Assembly (NCBI RefSeq): GCF_026191475.2
Contig: NZ_JAOSLC020000003.1
Span: 1,457,001-1,521,000 of the forward strand
Length of the DNA stretch: 64,000 bases
Reading direction: 5' to 3'
Source: Polaribacter ponticola
Lineage (GTDB): Bacteria > Bacteroidota > Bacteroidia > Flavobacteriales > Flavobacteriaceae
Below are positions 37,712 through 47,274 of the stretch, one piece after another. Every line of letters starts with the position of its first letter. The first letter of the stretch is position 1. A model generated the notes under the pieces. That model was not told the origin of the DNA. It saw nothing but the letters and a program-made list of their open reading frames with translations, and did not search any database. The position numbers and the translations under genes were made by a program.

Positions 37712-38175
37712 TTATTCGGCTCCTTTTTGAGTAGAATAACTAACCTTAAGAGCATTTACATCTCTTAATTTTAATCTAATATCTGTAATTGTTCCTACAC
37801 TAGATTCTTTATCAGCCTTAATAGAAGTTGTCATGAAAGGTACTTCAGCTTCAGATACTTTAGATCTAGCATTAATAATAAATGCTGGAACTTGATCTGC
37901 AGAAGCAATCTTATCATTTAACTGAATTCTATTAAACCCAGAACCGTGTTTATTAACATCTTTAGATTTACCAACATATATAGTACACACTAAACTCTTA
38001 TGCTCAAGTTTTTTTATTTCTGTTGCACTAGGTAATTTTGGCGCTTCAATTCTTAGGTCTGTCTCTCTCATAGTAGTAGTAACCATAAAGAAAAATAACA
38101 ACATAAAAACGATATCTGGTAACGATGCTGTATTAACAGCTGGCATTCCCTTTTTTTCTTTTTAAATTTAGACAT
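37712..38175 (-). CDS. exbD: ExbD/TolR-family protein, N-terminus broken at an A7 run
   Basis: Proton-channel subunit that couples the inner-membrane motive force to TonB-type work. The readable frame begins MPAVNTASLPDIVFMLLFFFMV, holding the single TM helix with its essential Asp. The expected basic N-terminus (MSKFKKKK...G) lies just upstream in another frame, starting at 38175. One extra base in the run 38151-38157 joins the two into a 154-residue protein. The initiation codon at 38146 would drop the cytosolic tail. The periplasmic part is a compact ExbD fold. Last gene of the cluster. Confidence 0.88.
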
Positions 38176-38195
38176 TTTGTTAAATTTTAAATTAA

Positions 38196-38819
38196 TTAAG
38201 AAGTTGGTTCTGCGTCAGAAATAATTTGCGGATACGCATTACGTATTGCTTCAATTTTTTTCTTCAACTCTTCGTTATTTTTATCATCTTTATAAGCAGC
38301 TTCTAAATCTGTAAAAGACATATTATATCTTTGCTGACATAACCTATTTCTTAAAACTCTATATGCTCTTAATAACTCATTCTGAACTTGAATATATGTA
38401 CCATACTCAGTACCTCTATCACTTTGAACAGAAATAATTGCTTTGTTTGGATGATCTGAAGAAGATTCACTTTTTTCACCTTCACAGTAATCACAGGCTT
38501 TACCTGGTGTACCATCTTCTCCTGGTTTTCCAACTCCACCACCATTATCAATAAATTTAATAGCAGCCTCTTTTAGATCTTTAATATCCATAGCTTCATT
38601 CTCTACAAGTAGATCATTATTTCTATTGATATTTACCTCGAAAATGTTTTTCTCCTTAATAACAGGTGGAACATAATCTGCAGGTGGTTTTTCTGACAGC
38701 TTTTTAGAAACCCCAGAATCTACATTCATAGTTGTGGTTACTAAAAAGAAAATTAATAACAAGAAGGCAATATCTGCCATAGATCCTGCATTAATTTCTG
38801 GATTTTCTCTTCTTGCCAT
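38196..38819 (-). CDS. exbD: ExbD/TolR-family protein with Gly-rich CxxC insert
   Basis: 207 residues. N-terminal basic stretch, TM helix with conserved Asp (SMADIAFLLLIFFLVTTTM, residues ~13-31), then a periplasmic ExbD domain. Within that domain, around residues 90-125, is a low-complexity insert (GGGVGKPGEDGTPGKACDYC, then EGEKSESSSDHPNK) with collagen-like Gly-x-Pro spacing and a CDYC pair. A helical tail rich in Lys/Glu follows (~165-207). The second exbD in this cluster is shorter and has no such insert. Confidence 0.88.
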   Translation of the reverse strand: MARRENPEINAGSMADIAFLLLIFFLVTTTMNVDSGVSKKLSEKPPADYVPPVIKEKNIFEVNINRNNDLLVENEAMDIKDLKEAAIKFIDNGGGVGKPGEDGTPGKACDYCEGEKSESSSDHPNKAIISVQSDRGTEYGTYIQVQNELLRAYRVLRNRLCQQRYNMSFTDLEAAYKDDKNNEELKKKIEAIRNAYPQIISDAEPTS

Positions 38820-38823
38820 AGTT

Positions 38824-39285
38824 TTAAGATTTAATTAATCCTTTCCCTAAATCTAATACAAAGAAAAACGCAGCTACAGCACCTAAAATAACGCTGTACC
38901 ATATACCAGTTCCAACCCATTTATTAACAGTAGATCCTGCTTCTCCACCTGGTTGAATTTTACCAGCTGCATCATATACTACATTACTATCCGCCATAAA
39001 ATAAGCGACTACTAAAAGCACTCCTAAAGCAACTAAGCTCATAAGCATCTTTTTTAAATTCTCTGGATTCTTAATAATTGTCCAAAGAGAAAGAACAACT
39101 GCAATAACTACTGCGGCTAAGAATAAGTAAAAAGAAAATGAAATTAATGGGCTAACAACACTGTTTTGCACATCTACATTACTCTTAATTACCTCAGCAT
39201 CTTCCATACCAACTCTTACGAAAAGAATAGCTCCAACAATAGCGATGACAGCAATTATAATATTTAATATTTTATTACTTTTCAT
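38824..39285 (-). CDS. small membrane protein in the exbB-exbD cluster
   Basis: 153 residues with four hydrophobic segments (ILNIIIAVIAIVGAILFVRV, LISFSFYLFLAAVVIAVVLS, KMLMSLVALGVLLVVAYFMA, GIWYSVILGAVAAFFFVLDL). It lies between exbB and exbD, 9 bp from one and 4 bp from the other, so it is co-transcribed and probably part of the same complex. No named family recognised. Confidence 0.75.
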   Translation of the reverse strand: MKSNKILNIIIAVIAIVGAILFVRVGMEDAEVIKSNVDVQNSVVSPLISFSFYLFLAAVVIAVVLSLWTIIKNPENLKKMLMSLVALGVLLVVAYFMADSNVVYDAAGKIQPGGEAGSTVNKWVGTGIWYSVILGAVAAFFFVLDLGKGLIKS

Positions 39286-39294
39286 AATCGTTTT

Positions 39295-40017
39295 TTATTT
39301 TTTATACTTCACTAATAAATCTACCAAAGAGATAGAAGCGTCTTCCATACTGTTTACAATAGCATCAATTTTAGATACGATGTAATTATAAAAAATTTGA
39401 AGAATAATAGCTACGATTAAACCAAATACAGTTGTTAATAAGGCTACTTTAATACCTACCGCAACTACTGCAGGAGAAATGTCGTTTGCAACAGCAATAT
39501 CGTTAAATGCTCCAATCATACCAATTACAGTACCCATGAAACCTAACATCGGTGCAAGTGCAATAAATAAAGATAACCAAGAAACATTTTTCTCTAATTG
39601 CCCCATTTGAACACCTCCATAAGAAACTACAGCTTTTTCAGCAGCTTCAACACCTTCATCAACTCTATCTAAACCTTGATAAAAAATAGAGGCAACTGGT
39701 CCTTTTGTATTTCTACATACTTCTTTTGCAGCTTCAACACCACCAGAACTTAATGCATCATCTACATTAGCTAATAATTTTTTTGTGTTTGTTGTTGCCA
39801 TGTTTAAATATATAATTCTTTCAATGGCAATAGCTAATCCTAAGATTAATGCTACTAATACAATTCCCATAAATTCTGGACCACCATCAATAAAGTTTTG
39901 CTTTAATACTTGGTGAAACGTTTGCGCTTCTGTTGCTGTTTCTTGAGCAAAAGTTGATTGAATAGCTCCAAAAAACATAAATCCTGTTACAGATAAGACA
40001 TTTACTACTTTTTTCAT
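39295..40017 (-). CDS. exbB: MotA/TolQ/ExbB proton channel family protein
   Basis: 240 residues. N-terminal signal-like segment ending in FAQ, first channel TM (FMGIVLVALILGLAIAIERI, ~48-68), a cytosolic loop, and two TM helices with the conserved family pattern (SLFIALAPMLGFMGTVIGMI, then VGIKVALLTTVFGLIVAIIL). It forms the pentameric stator that ExbD occupies. First gene of the four-gene cluster. The 233-bp gap to ansA contains nothing I can support. Confidence 0.92.
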   Translation of the reverse strand: MKKVVNVLSVTGFMFFGAIQSTFAQETATEAQTFHQVLKQNFIDGGPEFMGIVLVALILGLAIAIERIIYLNMATTNTKKLLANVDDALSSGGVEAAKEVCRNTKGPVASIFYQGLDRVDEGVEAAEKAVVSYGGVQMGQLEKNVSWLSLFIALAPMLGFMGTVIGMIGAFNDIAVANDISPAVVAVGIKVALLTTVFGLIVAIILQIFYNYIVSKIDAIVNSMEDASISLVDLLVKYKK

Positions 40018-40250
40018 CTTTGTTATAATTAATTTTAATAGTTAACGGGTTAAAGATATAATTTTCATCACAAATAAAAGAAATTCGAAGACACAATCTA
40101 ATTTTTTAAGAAATTATCTTCTAGTTCTATTTTTGAGACTGCCAAGTAACAAAAAATGTTAGGCATAAAAAAATTTATTTACGCTATTTGTATTTTTTTA
40201 ATCACTTTTATAAAGAAATCATTCTTTTTCTAGGTTTTCATTGGTATTTA

Positions 40251-41294
40251 TCAATCGAAATTATTAGAAATTTCTCCTCTTAATGATTTTTCGAAATAAA
40301 ATGAAAATTCTTTTAAAGATAAGTTTTCGTTTAAGAGATACATTAATTTTGCAACTGCAGATTCTGTGGTAATATCCTTACCGCTTACAACTCCTATTTG
40401 TTTTAAAACTACACTGGTTTCGTAATGCCCTTGAATAACGTTTCCTCCAGAACATTGGGTAACATTTATCACTCTAATATCTTTAGTTATTGCATCTTTT
40501 AACAAACTTAAAAACCAATTTTTATCAGGAGCATTACCAGAACCATAAGTTTCTAAAACCACACCTTTTAAATCTTTAGTATTTAGAATACTTTTTACTG
40601 TTTTTTCTGTTATTCCTGGAAAAAGTTTTAATATTAGAATATCTGTTACCAAATTCTTTCTAACTATTAAATCTAGATTTTCTTTTTCTGGCTTATAAAT
40701 ATAATGTTCATTAAAATTTAAATGCACTCCACTTTCTGCTAATGGCGGATAATTCATAGAAGTAAAAGCTTCAAACTGTTCTGCGTTTATTTTAGTGGTT
40801 CTATTTGCTCTGTATAATTTATATTCAAAGTATAAACAAACTTCAGATATTATAGGTTTATTATTTTTTCTAGAACAAGCTATTTCAATAGAAGTGATTA
40901 AATTTTCTTTTGCATCTGTTCTTAAATCTCCTATTGGTAATTGAGAACCCGTAAAAATAATAGGCTTTTGTAAATTTTCTAACATAAAACTTACTGCAGA
41001 TGAAATGTAAGACATCGTATCCGAACCAGTTAACACAACAAAACCATCAAAACCTTTATAATTTTCTTGAATTATATTAACAATTTCAACATAATTTTGA
41101 GTATTCATATTTGAAGAATCTATAGGCTCTTCAAAAGAAATACTCTCTACATTACAATTTAATTGTTCTAATTCTGGGATTTTTTCTAGAATCTGATTAA
41201 AATCAAACGCCTTTAAAGCATTTGTTTTATAATCTTTTATCATTCCAATTGTTCCACCAGTATAAAGAAGTAATATTTTTGGTTTTATTGACAT
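40251..41294 (-). CDS. ansA: type I L-asparaginase
   Basis: Cytoplasmic asparaginase, about 347 residues. The ATG at 41294 (MSIKPKILLLYTGGTIGM) is preferred over one at 41315. Both catalytic threonine motifs are seen: TGGTIGM at the N-terminus and VLTGSDTMSY near residue 90. The family continues GSQLPIGDLRTDAKEN. It lies upstream of the exbB cluster and is divergent from the YugP-like gene. Confidence 0.92.
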   Translation of the reverse strand: MSIKPKILLLYTGGTIGMIKDYKTNALKAFDFNQILEKIPELEQLNCNVESISFEEPIDSSNMNTQNYVEIVNIIQENYKGFDGFVVLTGSDTMSYISSAVSFMLENLQKPIIFTGSQLPIGDLRTDAKENLITSIEIACSRKNNKPIISEVCLYFEYKLYRANRTTKINAEQFEAFTSMNYPPLAESGVHLNFNEHYIYKPEKENLDLIVRKNLVTDILILKLFPGITEKTVKSILNTKDLKGVVLETYGSGNAPDKNWFLSLLKDAITKDIRVINVTQCSGGNVIQGHYETSVVLKQIGVVSGKDITTESAVAKLMYLLNENLSLKEFSFYFEKSLRGEISNNFD

Positions 41295-41390
41295 TTTGAC
41301 ATTTTTTTGCTCCAAATTAAAAATGGAATAATTTATGTTGTAAATTTATCAAACAAAAATGAACTAAAAAATTTAAAACAATATACAATT

Positions 41391-42089
41391 ATGATAGGTT
41401 TTTATATTCTTATTGGTGCAATCTCTTTATTAAGCTGGTTAGTTAGCAACACTCTTAAAAGAAAATTTAAAGAGTATTCTCAAATTCAATTGAGAAATGG
41501 CTTAAGTGGAGCTGAAATAGCAGAAAAAATGCTAGCAGACCATGGTATTTACGATGTTAAAGTTATCTCTACTCCCGGTAGATTAACTGACCATTACAAT
41601 CCAAAAGACAAAACTGTAAATTTGAGTGAATCTGTATACAGTCAGAGAAATGCTGCCTCTGCTGCTGTAGCAGCTCATGAAGTTGGCCACGCAGTTCAAC
41701 ATGCAAAAGCTTATAGTTATTTAACAATGCGTTCTCAATTAGTGCCAATTGTGAGTATTACTTCTAAATTTTCTCAATGGATGGTAATTGGTGGATTAAT
41801 ATTAGGCGCTGCGTCTGGAGCACAAGGTGTTGGTTTTTATATTGCTATTGTCGGATTAATTTTTATGGGTTTTGCTACATTATTTAGTTTTATTACTCTT
41901 CCTGTAGAATATGATGCTAGTAATAGAGCATTGGCGTGGTTAAAAAATAAAAACATGGTTTCTCAAGAGGAATTTGCTGGTTCAAAAGATGCTTTAAAAT
42001 GGGCGGCTAGAACTTATTTGGTTGCAGCCCTAGGCTCTCTTGCTATGTTATTATATTGGGGCCTACAAGTTTTAGGTGGTAGAGATTAA
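41391..42089 (+). CDS. YugP-type membrane zinc metallopeptidase
   Basis: 232 residues from the ATG at 41391 (MIGFYILIGAISLLSWLVSN); the frame is open back to 41307. One TM helix, then a soluble part with HEVGH in VAAHEVGHAVQHAKAY (near residue 104), the zinc and catalytic site, then two or three more TM helices (MVIGGLILGAASG, GFYIAIVGLIFMGFATLF, LVAALGSLAMLLYW). The layout is that of the DUF2262/YugP family of neutral zinc metallopeptidases (name from memory). Substrate unknown. Confidence 0.88.
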   Translation: MIGFYILIGAISLLSWLVSNTLKRKFKEYSQIQLRNGLSGAEIAEKMLADHGIYDVKVISTPGRLTDHYNPKDKTVNLSESVYSQRNAASAAVAAHEVGHAVQHAKAYSYLTMRSQLVPIVSITSKFSQWMVIGGLILGAASGAQGVGFYIAIVGLIFMGFATLFSFITLPVEYDASNRALAWLKNKNMVSQEEFAGSKDALKWAARTYLVAALGSLAMLLYWGLQVLGGRD

Positions 42090-42135
42090 TATCTCAAATA
42101 CATTTATAGTATCGCTTTTATTTTATAAAACACTT

Positions 42136-42171
42136 AACACTTTTGATTATTAAATCAAGAGTGTTTTTTTT
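42136..42171 (+). terminator. intrinsic terminator after the YugP-like gene
   Basis: AACACTTTTGATT / AATCAAGAGTGTT (42136-42148 and 42153-42165) then T-rich. The rest of 42172-42324 holds nothing I can support. Confidence 0.85.
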
Positions 42172-42324
42172 GTATTAAAAATCTACAAAAAAGTTTACAG
42201 TTCTTAATTATGATTAAGACTTAATATAAAAAGAGAAATACTTCTAACACAGATTGAAATGACATTCTTTTTTTTGCTGAATTAACTTCTTTATCTCAAA
42301 TAAATAATAAAAATGGCTACAAAC

Positions 42325-42360
42325 AAAACTACCTTTCTAATTTCTTAGAAAGGTAGTTTA
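42325..42360 (-). terminator. intrinsic terminator after the lepA unit
   Basis: 15-bp perfect stem AAACTACCTTTCTAA / TTAGAAAGGTAGTTT (42326-42340 and 42345-42359). The T tract on the minus strand is weak. Confidence 0.7.
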
Positions 42361-42376
42361 TCTTAAATATATTATA

Positions 42377-42559
42377 TTATTTTTTATTGAGCTTTAGAGG
42401 TAGAATTTTAATTACCATACTTAGTCCAATCGCTGCAAATGCTCCCAACATAAAATCTAAAATATCAGCGTATTTAAAAGTTTTTTCCCAAAGAAAACCT
42501 AACGTCAATCCTAAAATAGCAATAAGCATCCCAATAATTTGATTTTTGTTTATTTTCAT
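42377..42559 (-). CDS. small two-helix membrane protein downstream of lepA
   Basis: 60 residues from the ATG at 42559 (MKINKNQIIGMLIAILGLTL), one base after the lepA stop; an ATG at 42568 inside lepA would add three residues. Two hydrophobic helices (IGMLIAILGLTLGFLW and MLGAFAAIGLSMVIKIL) and a basic tail. Close spacing suggests coupling to lepA. No family recognised. Confidence 0.65.
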   Translation of the reverse strand: MKINKNQIIGMLIAILGLTLGFLWEKTFKYADILDFMLGAFAAIGLSMVIKILPLKLNKK

Positions 42560-42560
42560 G

Positions 42561-44357
42561 CTAGTCATTTAGCTTAAGAACTGCCATAAATGCTTCTTGT
42601 GGTATTTCTACATTACCTACTTGACGCATTCTTTTCTTTCCTTTTTTCTGCTTTTCTAATAACTTACGTTTCCTAGAAATATCTCCACCATAACACTTTG
42701 CAGTAACATCTTTACGCAAAGCTTTGGTAGTTTCACGCGCAATAATTTTTGCTCCAATTGCTGCCTGAATAGGAATATCGAACTGTTGTCTTGGTATTAA
42801 AGTTTTTAATTTTTCAACTATTTTTTTACCAATTGTATAGGCATTGTCTGCGTGTAAAAGTGCCGAAAGTGCATCAACAGGTTGTGCATTTAAAAGAATA
42901 TCTACTCTTACTAATTTCGATTCTTTCATACCAATTGGATGATAATCAAAAGAAGCATACCCTTTAGAAACAGTTTTTAAACGATCGTAAAAATCAAATA
43001 CAATTTCTGCCAAAGGCATTTCGAAAATTAATTCTACTCTCTGCGTAGTTAAATAGGTTTGATTTGTTATTTGACCTCGTTTTTCAATACACAAACTCAT
43101 AACTTGCCCAACAAAATCGGATTTTGTTATAATTGACGCCTTAATAAATGGTTCTTCTACTCTATCTAATCGAGATGGATCTGGTAAATCTGTTGGATTA
43201 TTCAACAAAATCATTTCATCAGGATTTTTCTTGGTATACGCGTGGTAAGAAACGTTGGGTACGGTTGTTATAACCGTCATATTAAACTCACGCTCTAAAC
43301 GTTCTTGAATAATTTCCATGTGTAACATTCCTAAGAACCCACAACGGAAACCAAAACCTAAAGCAGCAGAACTTTCTGGTTGAAACACTAAAGAAGCATC
43401 ATTTAATTGCAGTTTTTCCATAGAATAACGCAATTCTTCATAATCTTCTGTATCTACAGGATAAATTCCTGCAAAAACCATTGGTTTTACATCTTCAAAA
43501 CCATCAATAGTTTCTGTTGTTGGTTTGTGTGCATCTGTAATTGTATCTCCTACTTTTACTTCTTTTGCAGTTTTTATTCCTGTAATTAAATACCCAACAT
43601 CACCAGTTTTAACCGATTTTTTTACAACTTGTTCTAACTTTAAAGTTCCAACCTCATCAGCAAAATAGTTTTTGCCGGTTGCCATAAACTTAATTTCTTG
43701 TCCTTTTTTAATTTCTCCGTTTAAAACTCTAAAATAAGTTTCAATTCCTCTGTAAGAATTGTAAACAGAATCGAAAATTAAGGCTTGTAATGGCGCTTCA
43801 GGATCTCCTTCTGGAGCTGGAATTCTATCTATAATTGCTTCTAAAATATTATCTACTCCAAAACCAGTTTTTCCACTTGCATGTATTACCTCTTCTGCAT
43901 CACAGCCTAATAAATCTACAATATCATCTGTTACTTCTTCTGGATTAGCAGAAGGTAAATCTACTTTATTAAGAATAGGGATAATTTCTAAATCGTTTTC
44001 TAAAGCTAAGTATAAGTTAGAAATTGTTTGTGCTTGTATACTTTGTGCTGCATCTACAATAAGTAAAGCACCTTCACAAGCTGCAATAGATCTCGAAACT
44101 TCGTAAGAGAAATCTACGTGACCAGGAGTATCAATTAGATTTAAAATAAATTTTTCACCTTTATGCTCAAAATCCATCTGAATAGCATGCGACTTTATGG
44201 TAATACCACGTTCTCGCTCCAAATCCATACTATCTAATAACTGTGCTTTCTTTTCGCGCTCAGTTACAGTGTTTGTATAATCTAACAATCTATCTGCCAA
44301 CGTACTTTTACCGTGGTCAATATGCGCAATGATGCAAAAGTTTCTAATATTCTTCAT
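42561..44357 (-). CDS. lepA: elongation factor 4 (LepA)
   Basis: Ribosome-bound GTPase of 598 residues that back-translocates or remodels stalled ribosomes. G1 [16 protein letters not shown]3 DTPGHVDF, G4 NKVDLPSA, the translation-factor beta-barrel domain, and the LepA-specific C-terminal domain ([20 protein letters not shown]) are all in place. A terminator hairpin separates it from the upstream EF-hand gene. Confidence 0.97.
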   Translation of the reverse strand: MKNIRNFCIIAHIDHGKSTLADRLLDYTNTVTEREKKAQLLDSMDLERERGITIKSHAIQMDFEHKGEKFILNLIDTPGHVDFSYEVSRSIAACEGALLIVDAAQSIQAQTISNLYLALENDLEIIPILNKVDLPSANPEEVTDDIVDLLGCDAEEVIHASGKTGFGVDNILEAIIDRIPAPEGDPEAPLQALIFDSVYNSYRGIETYFRVLNGEIKKGQEIKFMATGKNYFADEVGTLKLEQVVKKSVKTGDVGYLITGIKTAKEVKVGDTITDAHKPTTETIDGFEDVKPMVFAGIYPVDTEDYEELRYSMEKLQLNDASLVFQPESSAALGFGFRCGFLGMLHMEIIQERLEREFNMTVITTVPNVSYHAYTKKNPDEMILLNNPTDLPDPSRLDRVEEPFIKASIITKSDFVGQVMSLCIEKRGQITNQTYLTTQRVELIFEMPLAEIVFDFYDRLKTVSKGYASFDYHPIGMKESKLVRVDILLNAQPVDALSALLHADNAYTIGKKIVEKLKTLIPRQQFDIPIQAAIGAKIIARETTKALRKDVTAKCYGGDISRKRKLLEKQKKGKKRMRQVGNVEIPQEAFMAVLKLND

Positions 44358-44416
44358 TCGTCGTAATTCTAACTGCTTTCAACCAACAAAGATATGTTAT
44401 TTACAGACCTTGTCAA

Positions 44417-44455
44417 AAATAAAAAGTATAATGAATTTCATTATACTTTTTATTT
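44417..44455 (-). terminator. intrinsic terminator after the EF-hand gene
   Basis: AAAAAGTATAATG / CATTATACTTTTT (44421-44433 and 44439-44451), with T residues on both sides. Confidence 0.8.
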
Positions 44456-44458
44456 TTA

Positions 44459-44737
44459 TTACTTTTTTATTCCAGATTCTTTAATGGCTAATTGAAATTC
44501 ATCCCAACTTACTTTTCCATCCCCATTAGCATCAAAACTTTTCAGCATAAAATCTGCAACTAAACCTCTAATTAATGCACTAACTTTAGCTTCTTTTAAT
44601 AACTTTTTAAAATCAGATTTTATTAAGAAACCATCATTATCTTCATCAAAATAACCAAAGGCTTCTTTAGGTTCAGCAAATTTACTTCGCATTAATTTTT
44701 CGATATTAACTAAGATTTTTTCTTTTGTCCAAACCAT
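44459..44737 (-). CDS. EF-hand domain protein
   Basis: 92 residues, no signal peptide. Two EF-hand loops with canonical calcium ligands: DEDNDGFLIKSD near residue 31 and DANGDGKVSWDE near 69, spaced like a paired EF-hand. A cytoplasmic calcium-binding role is inferred. Its ATG abuts a short remnant of the neighbouring propeller gene (44738-44776). Confidence 0.85.
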   Translation of the reverse strand: MVWTKEKILVNIEKLMRSKFAEPKEAFGYFDEDNDGFLIKSDFKKLLKEAKVSALIRGLVADFMLKSFDANGDGKVSWDEFQLAIKESGIKK

Positions 44738-44776
44738 TTAATCTTGCCATTCTGCAATAAATAAATTCGTATCTCT
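44738..44776 (-). pseudogene. remnant of a duplicated propeller-gene 3' end
   Basis: The minus strand reads RDTNLFIAEWQD-stop, the same residues that end the gene at 44804-45910, with several base differences. It has no upstream frame. Its stop codon is directly next to the EF-hand ATG. It is a leftover of a tandem duplication of the propeller gene, or of its tail. Confidence 0.65.
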
Positions 44777-44803
44777 TTTGTTTATTTCATATTGTCAATC
44801 CAT

Positions 44804-45910
44804 CTAGTCTTGCCACTCTGCAATAAACAAGTTGGTATCTCTACCTCCTCCATTATTTCTGTTTGATGAAAATGCTAGTTTTTTTCCATCATTAGAAAAT
44901 ACTGGAAATGCATCAAATGTTTCTCCATGGGTAATTCTTTCTAAATTTTTACCATCAATATCAATTAGATATAAATTAAACGGAAACCCTTTTTCAGCTT
45001 CAAAATTAGAAGAAAATAAAATCTTTCTTCCTGAAGGATGAAAAAACGGACTCCAATTTGCATTTCCTAAATCTGTTAACTGACGTAAACCAGAACCATC
45101 AGAATTACAGATATATAACTCCATTTCTGTAGGTTGCACTAATCCTTCTTTTAATAAATCTTTGTATTCTTTAATCTCTTCATCAGTTTTTGGTCTCGAA
45201 GAACGAAAGATCAATTTTGTTCCGTCTGGCGAGAAAAAAGCACCTCCATCATAACCTAATTCAGAAGTAATTTGCTTTACATCAGAACCATCAATATTCA
45301 TGGTAAATAATTCTAAATCTCCTGTTCTCATTGATGTAAATACAATTTTATCCCCTTTTGGAGAAACTGTTGCCTCTGCGTCATAACCTGGTTCGTTAGT
45401 TAATTGTTGGGTGATATTTCCTTCTAAATCTGCAACAAAAATATCATAAGAATCATAAATTGGCCATACATACCTCCCTTCTCTTCTTAAAGGTGAAGGC
45501 GGACATTCTTTACCTCCTAAATGTGTAGAACCATAGACATAACTCTTATTATCAGGTAAAAAATAAGCACAAGTTGTTCTTCCTAAACCAGTTGAAATCA
45601 TTGGCGGAATTGAATCTTTAAAAGTATCACCAACATTCATTAAAAACATTTGATCACAACCAACATTCCAGTCTTTATTATTAGACTGAAAAATAATTTG
45701 TTTATCATCAAAACTCCAATAAGCTTCTGCATTATCTCCACCAAAAGTAACTTGTTGTATAGATTTAAAATGCTTTTCTTCAGGATAAATTAAACCACCT
45801 TTCCATTTTTTGGTTTCACCAGATTTTGCATCTGAATTTTCTTTTTTGTTAGTTTTACAAGCTGTAATTGTTATAGATATCAGGAGTAGAAGAAGTAATC
45901 TAAATTTCAT
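44804..45910 (-). CDS. TolB-like WD40 propeller lipoprotein
   Basis: 368 residues from the ATG at 45910 with lipoprotein signal (MKFRLLLLLLISITITAC). The body is made of TolB/PD40-type propeller blades, each with the pattern SPDG.K/SPKGDKIVFTS/SNDGKKLAFSSNR (e.g. VSPKGDKIVFTSMRTGDLEL, FFSPDGTKLIFRSSR, FHPSGRKILFSSN). It is probably exposed to the periplasm or cell surface. The gene is divergent from the M28 peptidase gene; in related genomes such propellers occur next to peptidases (recollection). Confidence 0.85.
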   Translation of the reverse strand: MKFRLLLLLLISITITACKTNKKENSDAKSGETKKWKGGLIYPEEKHFKSIQQVTFGGDNAEAYWSFDDKQIIFQSNNKDWNVGCDQMFLMNVGDTFKDSIPPMISTGLGRTTCAYFLPDNKSYVYGSTHLGGKECPPSPLRREGRYVWPIYDSYDIFVADLEGNITQQLTNEPGYDAEATVSPKGDKIVFTSMRTGDLELFTMNIDGSDVKQITSELGYDGGAFFSPDGTKLIFRSSRPKTDEEIKEYKDLLKEGLVQPTEMELYICNSDGSGLRQLTDLGNANWSPFFHPSGRKILFSSNFEAEKGFPFNLYLIDIDGKNLERITHGETFDAFPVFSNDGKKLAFSSNRNNGGGRDTNLFIAEWQD

Positions 45911-45970
45911 TTTATACAATATAATAAGTGATAATAATTCTCTAATTTTGTAAAAATAATATTTATCATC

Positions 45971-47192
45971 ATGAGAAACCTTTTTATTTTATTTTTTTAT
46001 GTTTTTTAATTTCTTGCAAAGAATCTATAAATCAAGAAAATAGAATAAAAGAAGATGTAACTTTTTTAGCTTCTGATGATTTACAAGGTAGGCAAACAGG
46101 AACTGATGGTGAAAAAAAGCTGCAGCGTATATTGCAAGTCGCTTTAAAGAATTAGGATTGTCTGAAAAAGGAACAGAAAAATATTTACAACCTTTTACCT
46201 TTAAACCAAAGACAAATCCTCATGAAGAAGTAAAATTTGAGGTAAATGGTGATGGAACAATAACAGGAAATAACGTAATTGGTTTTTTAGATAATAAAGC
46301 AGAAAACACGATTATTATTGGCGCTCATTTTGATCATTTAGGTTTTGGAGGCGAAGGCTCTTTATATAGAGATTCTATGAAAGCCATTCATAATGGTGCT
46401 GATGACAATGCTTCTGGAATATCAGTTTTATTAAATTTAGCTGCAAAATTAAAAGAAAAAAACACCAATAACAATTACCTTTTTATGGCTTTTTCTGGAG
46501 AAGAAATGGGGCTTTTAGGTTCTAATTATTTTGTTAAAAACCCAACTATTAATACAAAAAAAGTATCCTATATGATTAATATGGATATGGTTGGTAGAAT
46601 GAAAAAAGATTCTTCTTTAGCTGTTTATGGAACAGGAACTTCACCAATTTTCAAACAAACTCTAAAATCTCATAATGATAGTTTTAAATTAATTCAGCAA
46701 GAATCTGGAGTTGGACCAAGTGATCATACAAGTTTTTATTTGGCTGATATTCCTGTATTACATTTTTTTACGGGTCAGCATGAAGATTATCATAAACCTG
46801 GTGATGATTCAGAAAAACTGAATTATGATGGAATGGAATTAATTTCTAAATATATTTTTAACATCATTTCTGATTTAAATGACAATGGAAAATTAGCTTT
46901 TAGAAAAACTAAAAATGAAAGTGAAAGTACACCTCGTTTTAAAGTTGGTTTAGGTGTAATTCCTGACTATATGTTTGACGGAAAAGGAATGCGAATTGAT
47001 GGTGTTTCTGAAGAAAAACCAGCACAAAGAGCAGGTTTACAAAAAGGCGATATTGTAATAAAACTTGGAAATAATGAAGTGATAAACATGATGACTTACA
47101 TGAAAGCTTTAGCTATTTTTAAAGAAGGAGATAAAACCAAAGTAGTTGTTCAACGAAAAAATGAAAAAGTAACTACAGAAATTCAGTTTTAA
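45971..47192 (+). CDS. M28-family metallopeptidase with PDZ domain, frame broken twice
   Basis: Zinc aminopeptidase-type protein of about 407 residues after two repairs. The readable core starts at 46158 and holds the M28 zinc site: GAHFDHLGFG, NGADDNASG, SGEEMGLLGS, NMDMVGR, PSDHTSFY. A PDZ domain follows (~residues 310-400: MRIDGVSEEKPAQRAGLQKG, DIVIKLGNNEV). Upstream, a lipoprotein signal MRNLFILFF-LCFLISCKES appears if the T7 run 45992-45998 gains one T. The segment ASDDLQGRQTGTDGEKK joins AAAYIASRFKELGLSE if the A7 run 46112-46118 gains one A. Starting at the internal TTG at 46158 would lose the signal peptide. Confidence 0.85.
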
Positions 47193-47212
47193 TATTCTTT
47201 TACAAATAAATC

Positions 47213-47246
47213 AACCTGTTAAATTTTAAATTTAGCAGGTTTTTTC
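47213..47246 (+). terminator. intrinsic terminator after the M28 peptidase
   Basis: AACCTGTTAAA / TTTAGCAGGTT (47213-47223 and 47231-47241, one G-U pair) then T6. Confidence 0.85.
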
Positions 47247-47262
47247 ATTCGCATAAAAAAAG

Positions 47263-47270
47263 TAAATTTG
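47263..47270 (+). promoter_or_regulatory. -7 box immediately before dusB
   Basis: TAAATTTG, perfect TAnnTTTG, ends four bases before the ATG at 47275, so dusB is probably read from a leaderless transcript. Confidence 0.65.
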
Positions 47271-47274
47271 CAGC

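Noticed and set aside
40018..40250. Gap between exbB and ansA examined for small genes or RNA
   Set aside because: No paired structure, no conserved frame and no family signal seen.
42172..42324. Gap between the YugP-like gene terminator and the lepA-unit terminator
   Set aside because: Nothing beyond the two hairpins; short frames lack start context.
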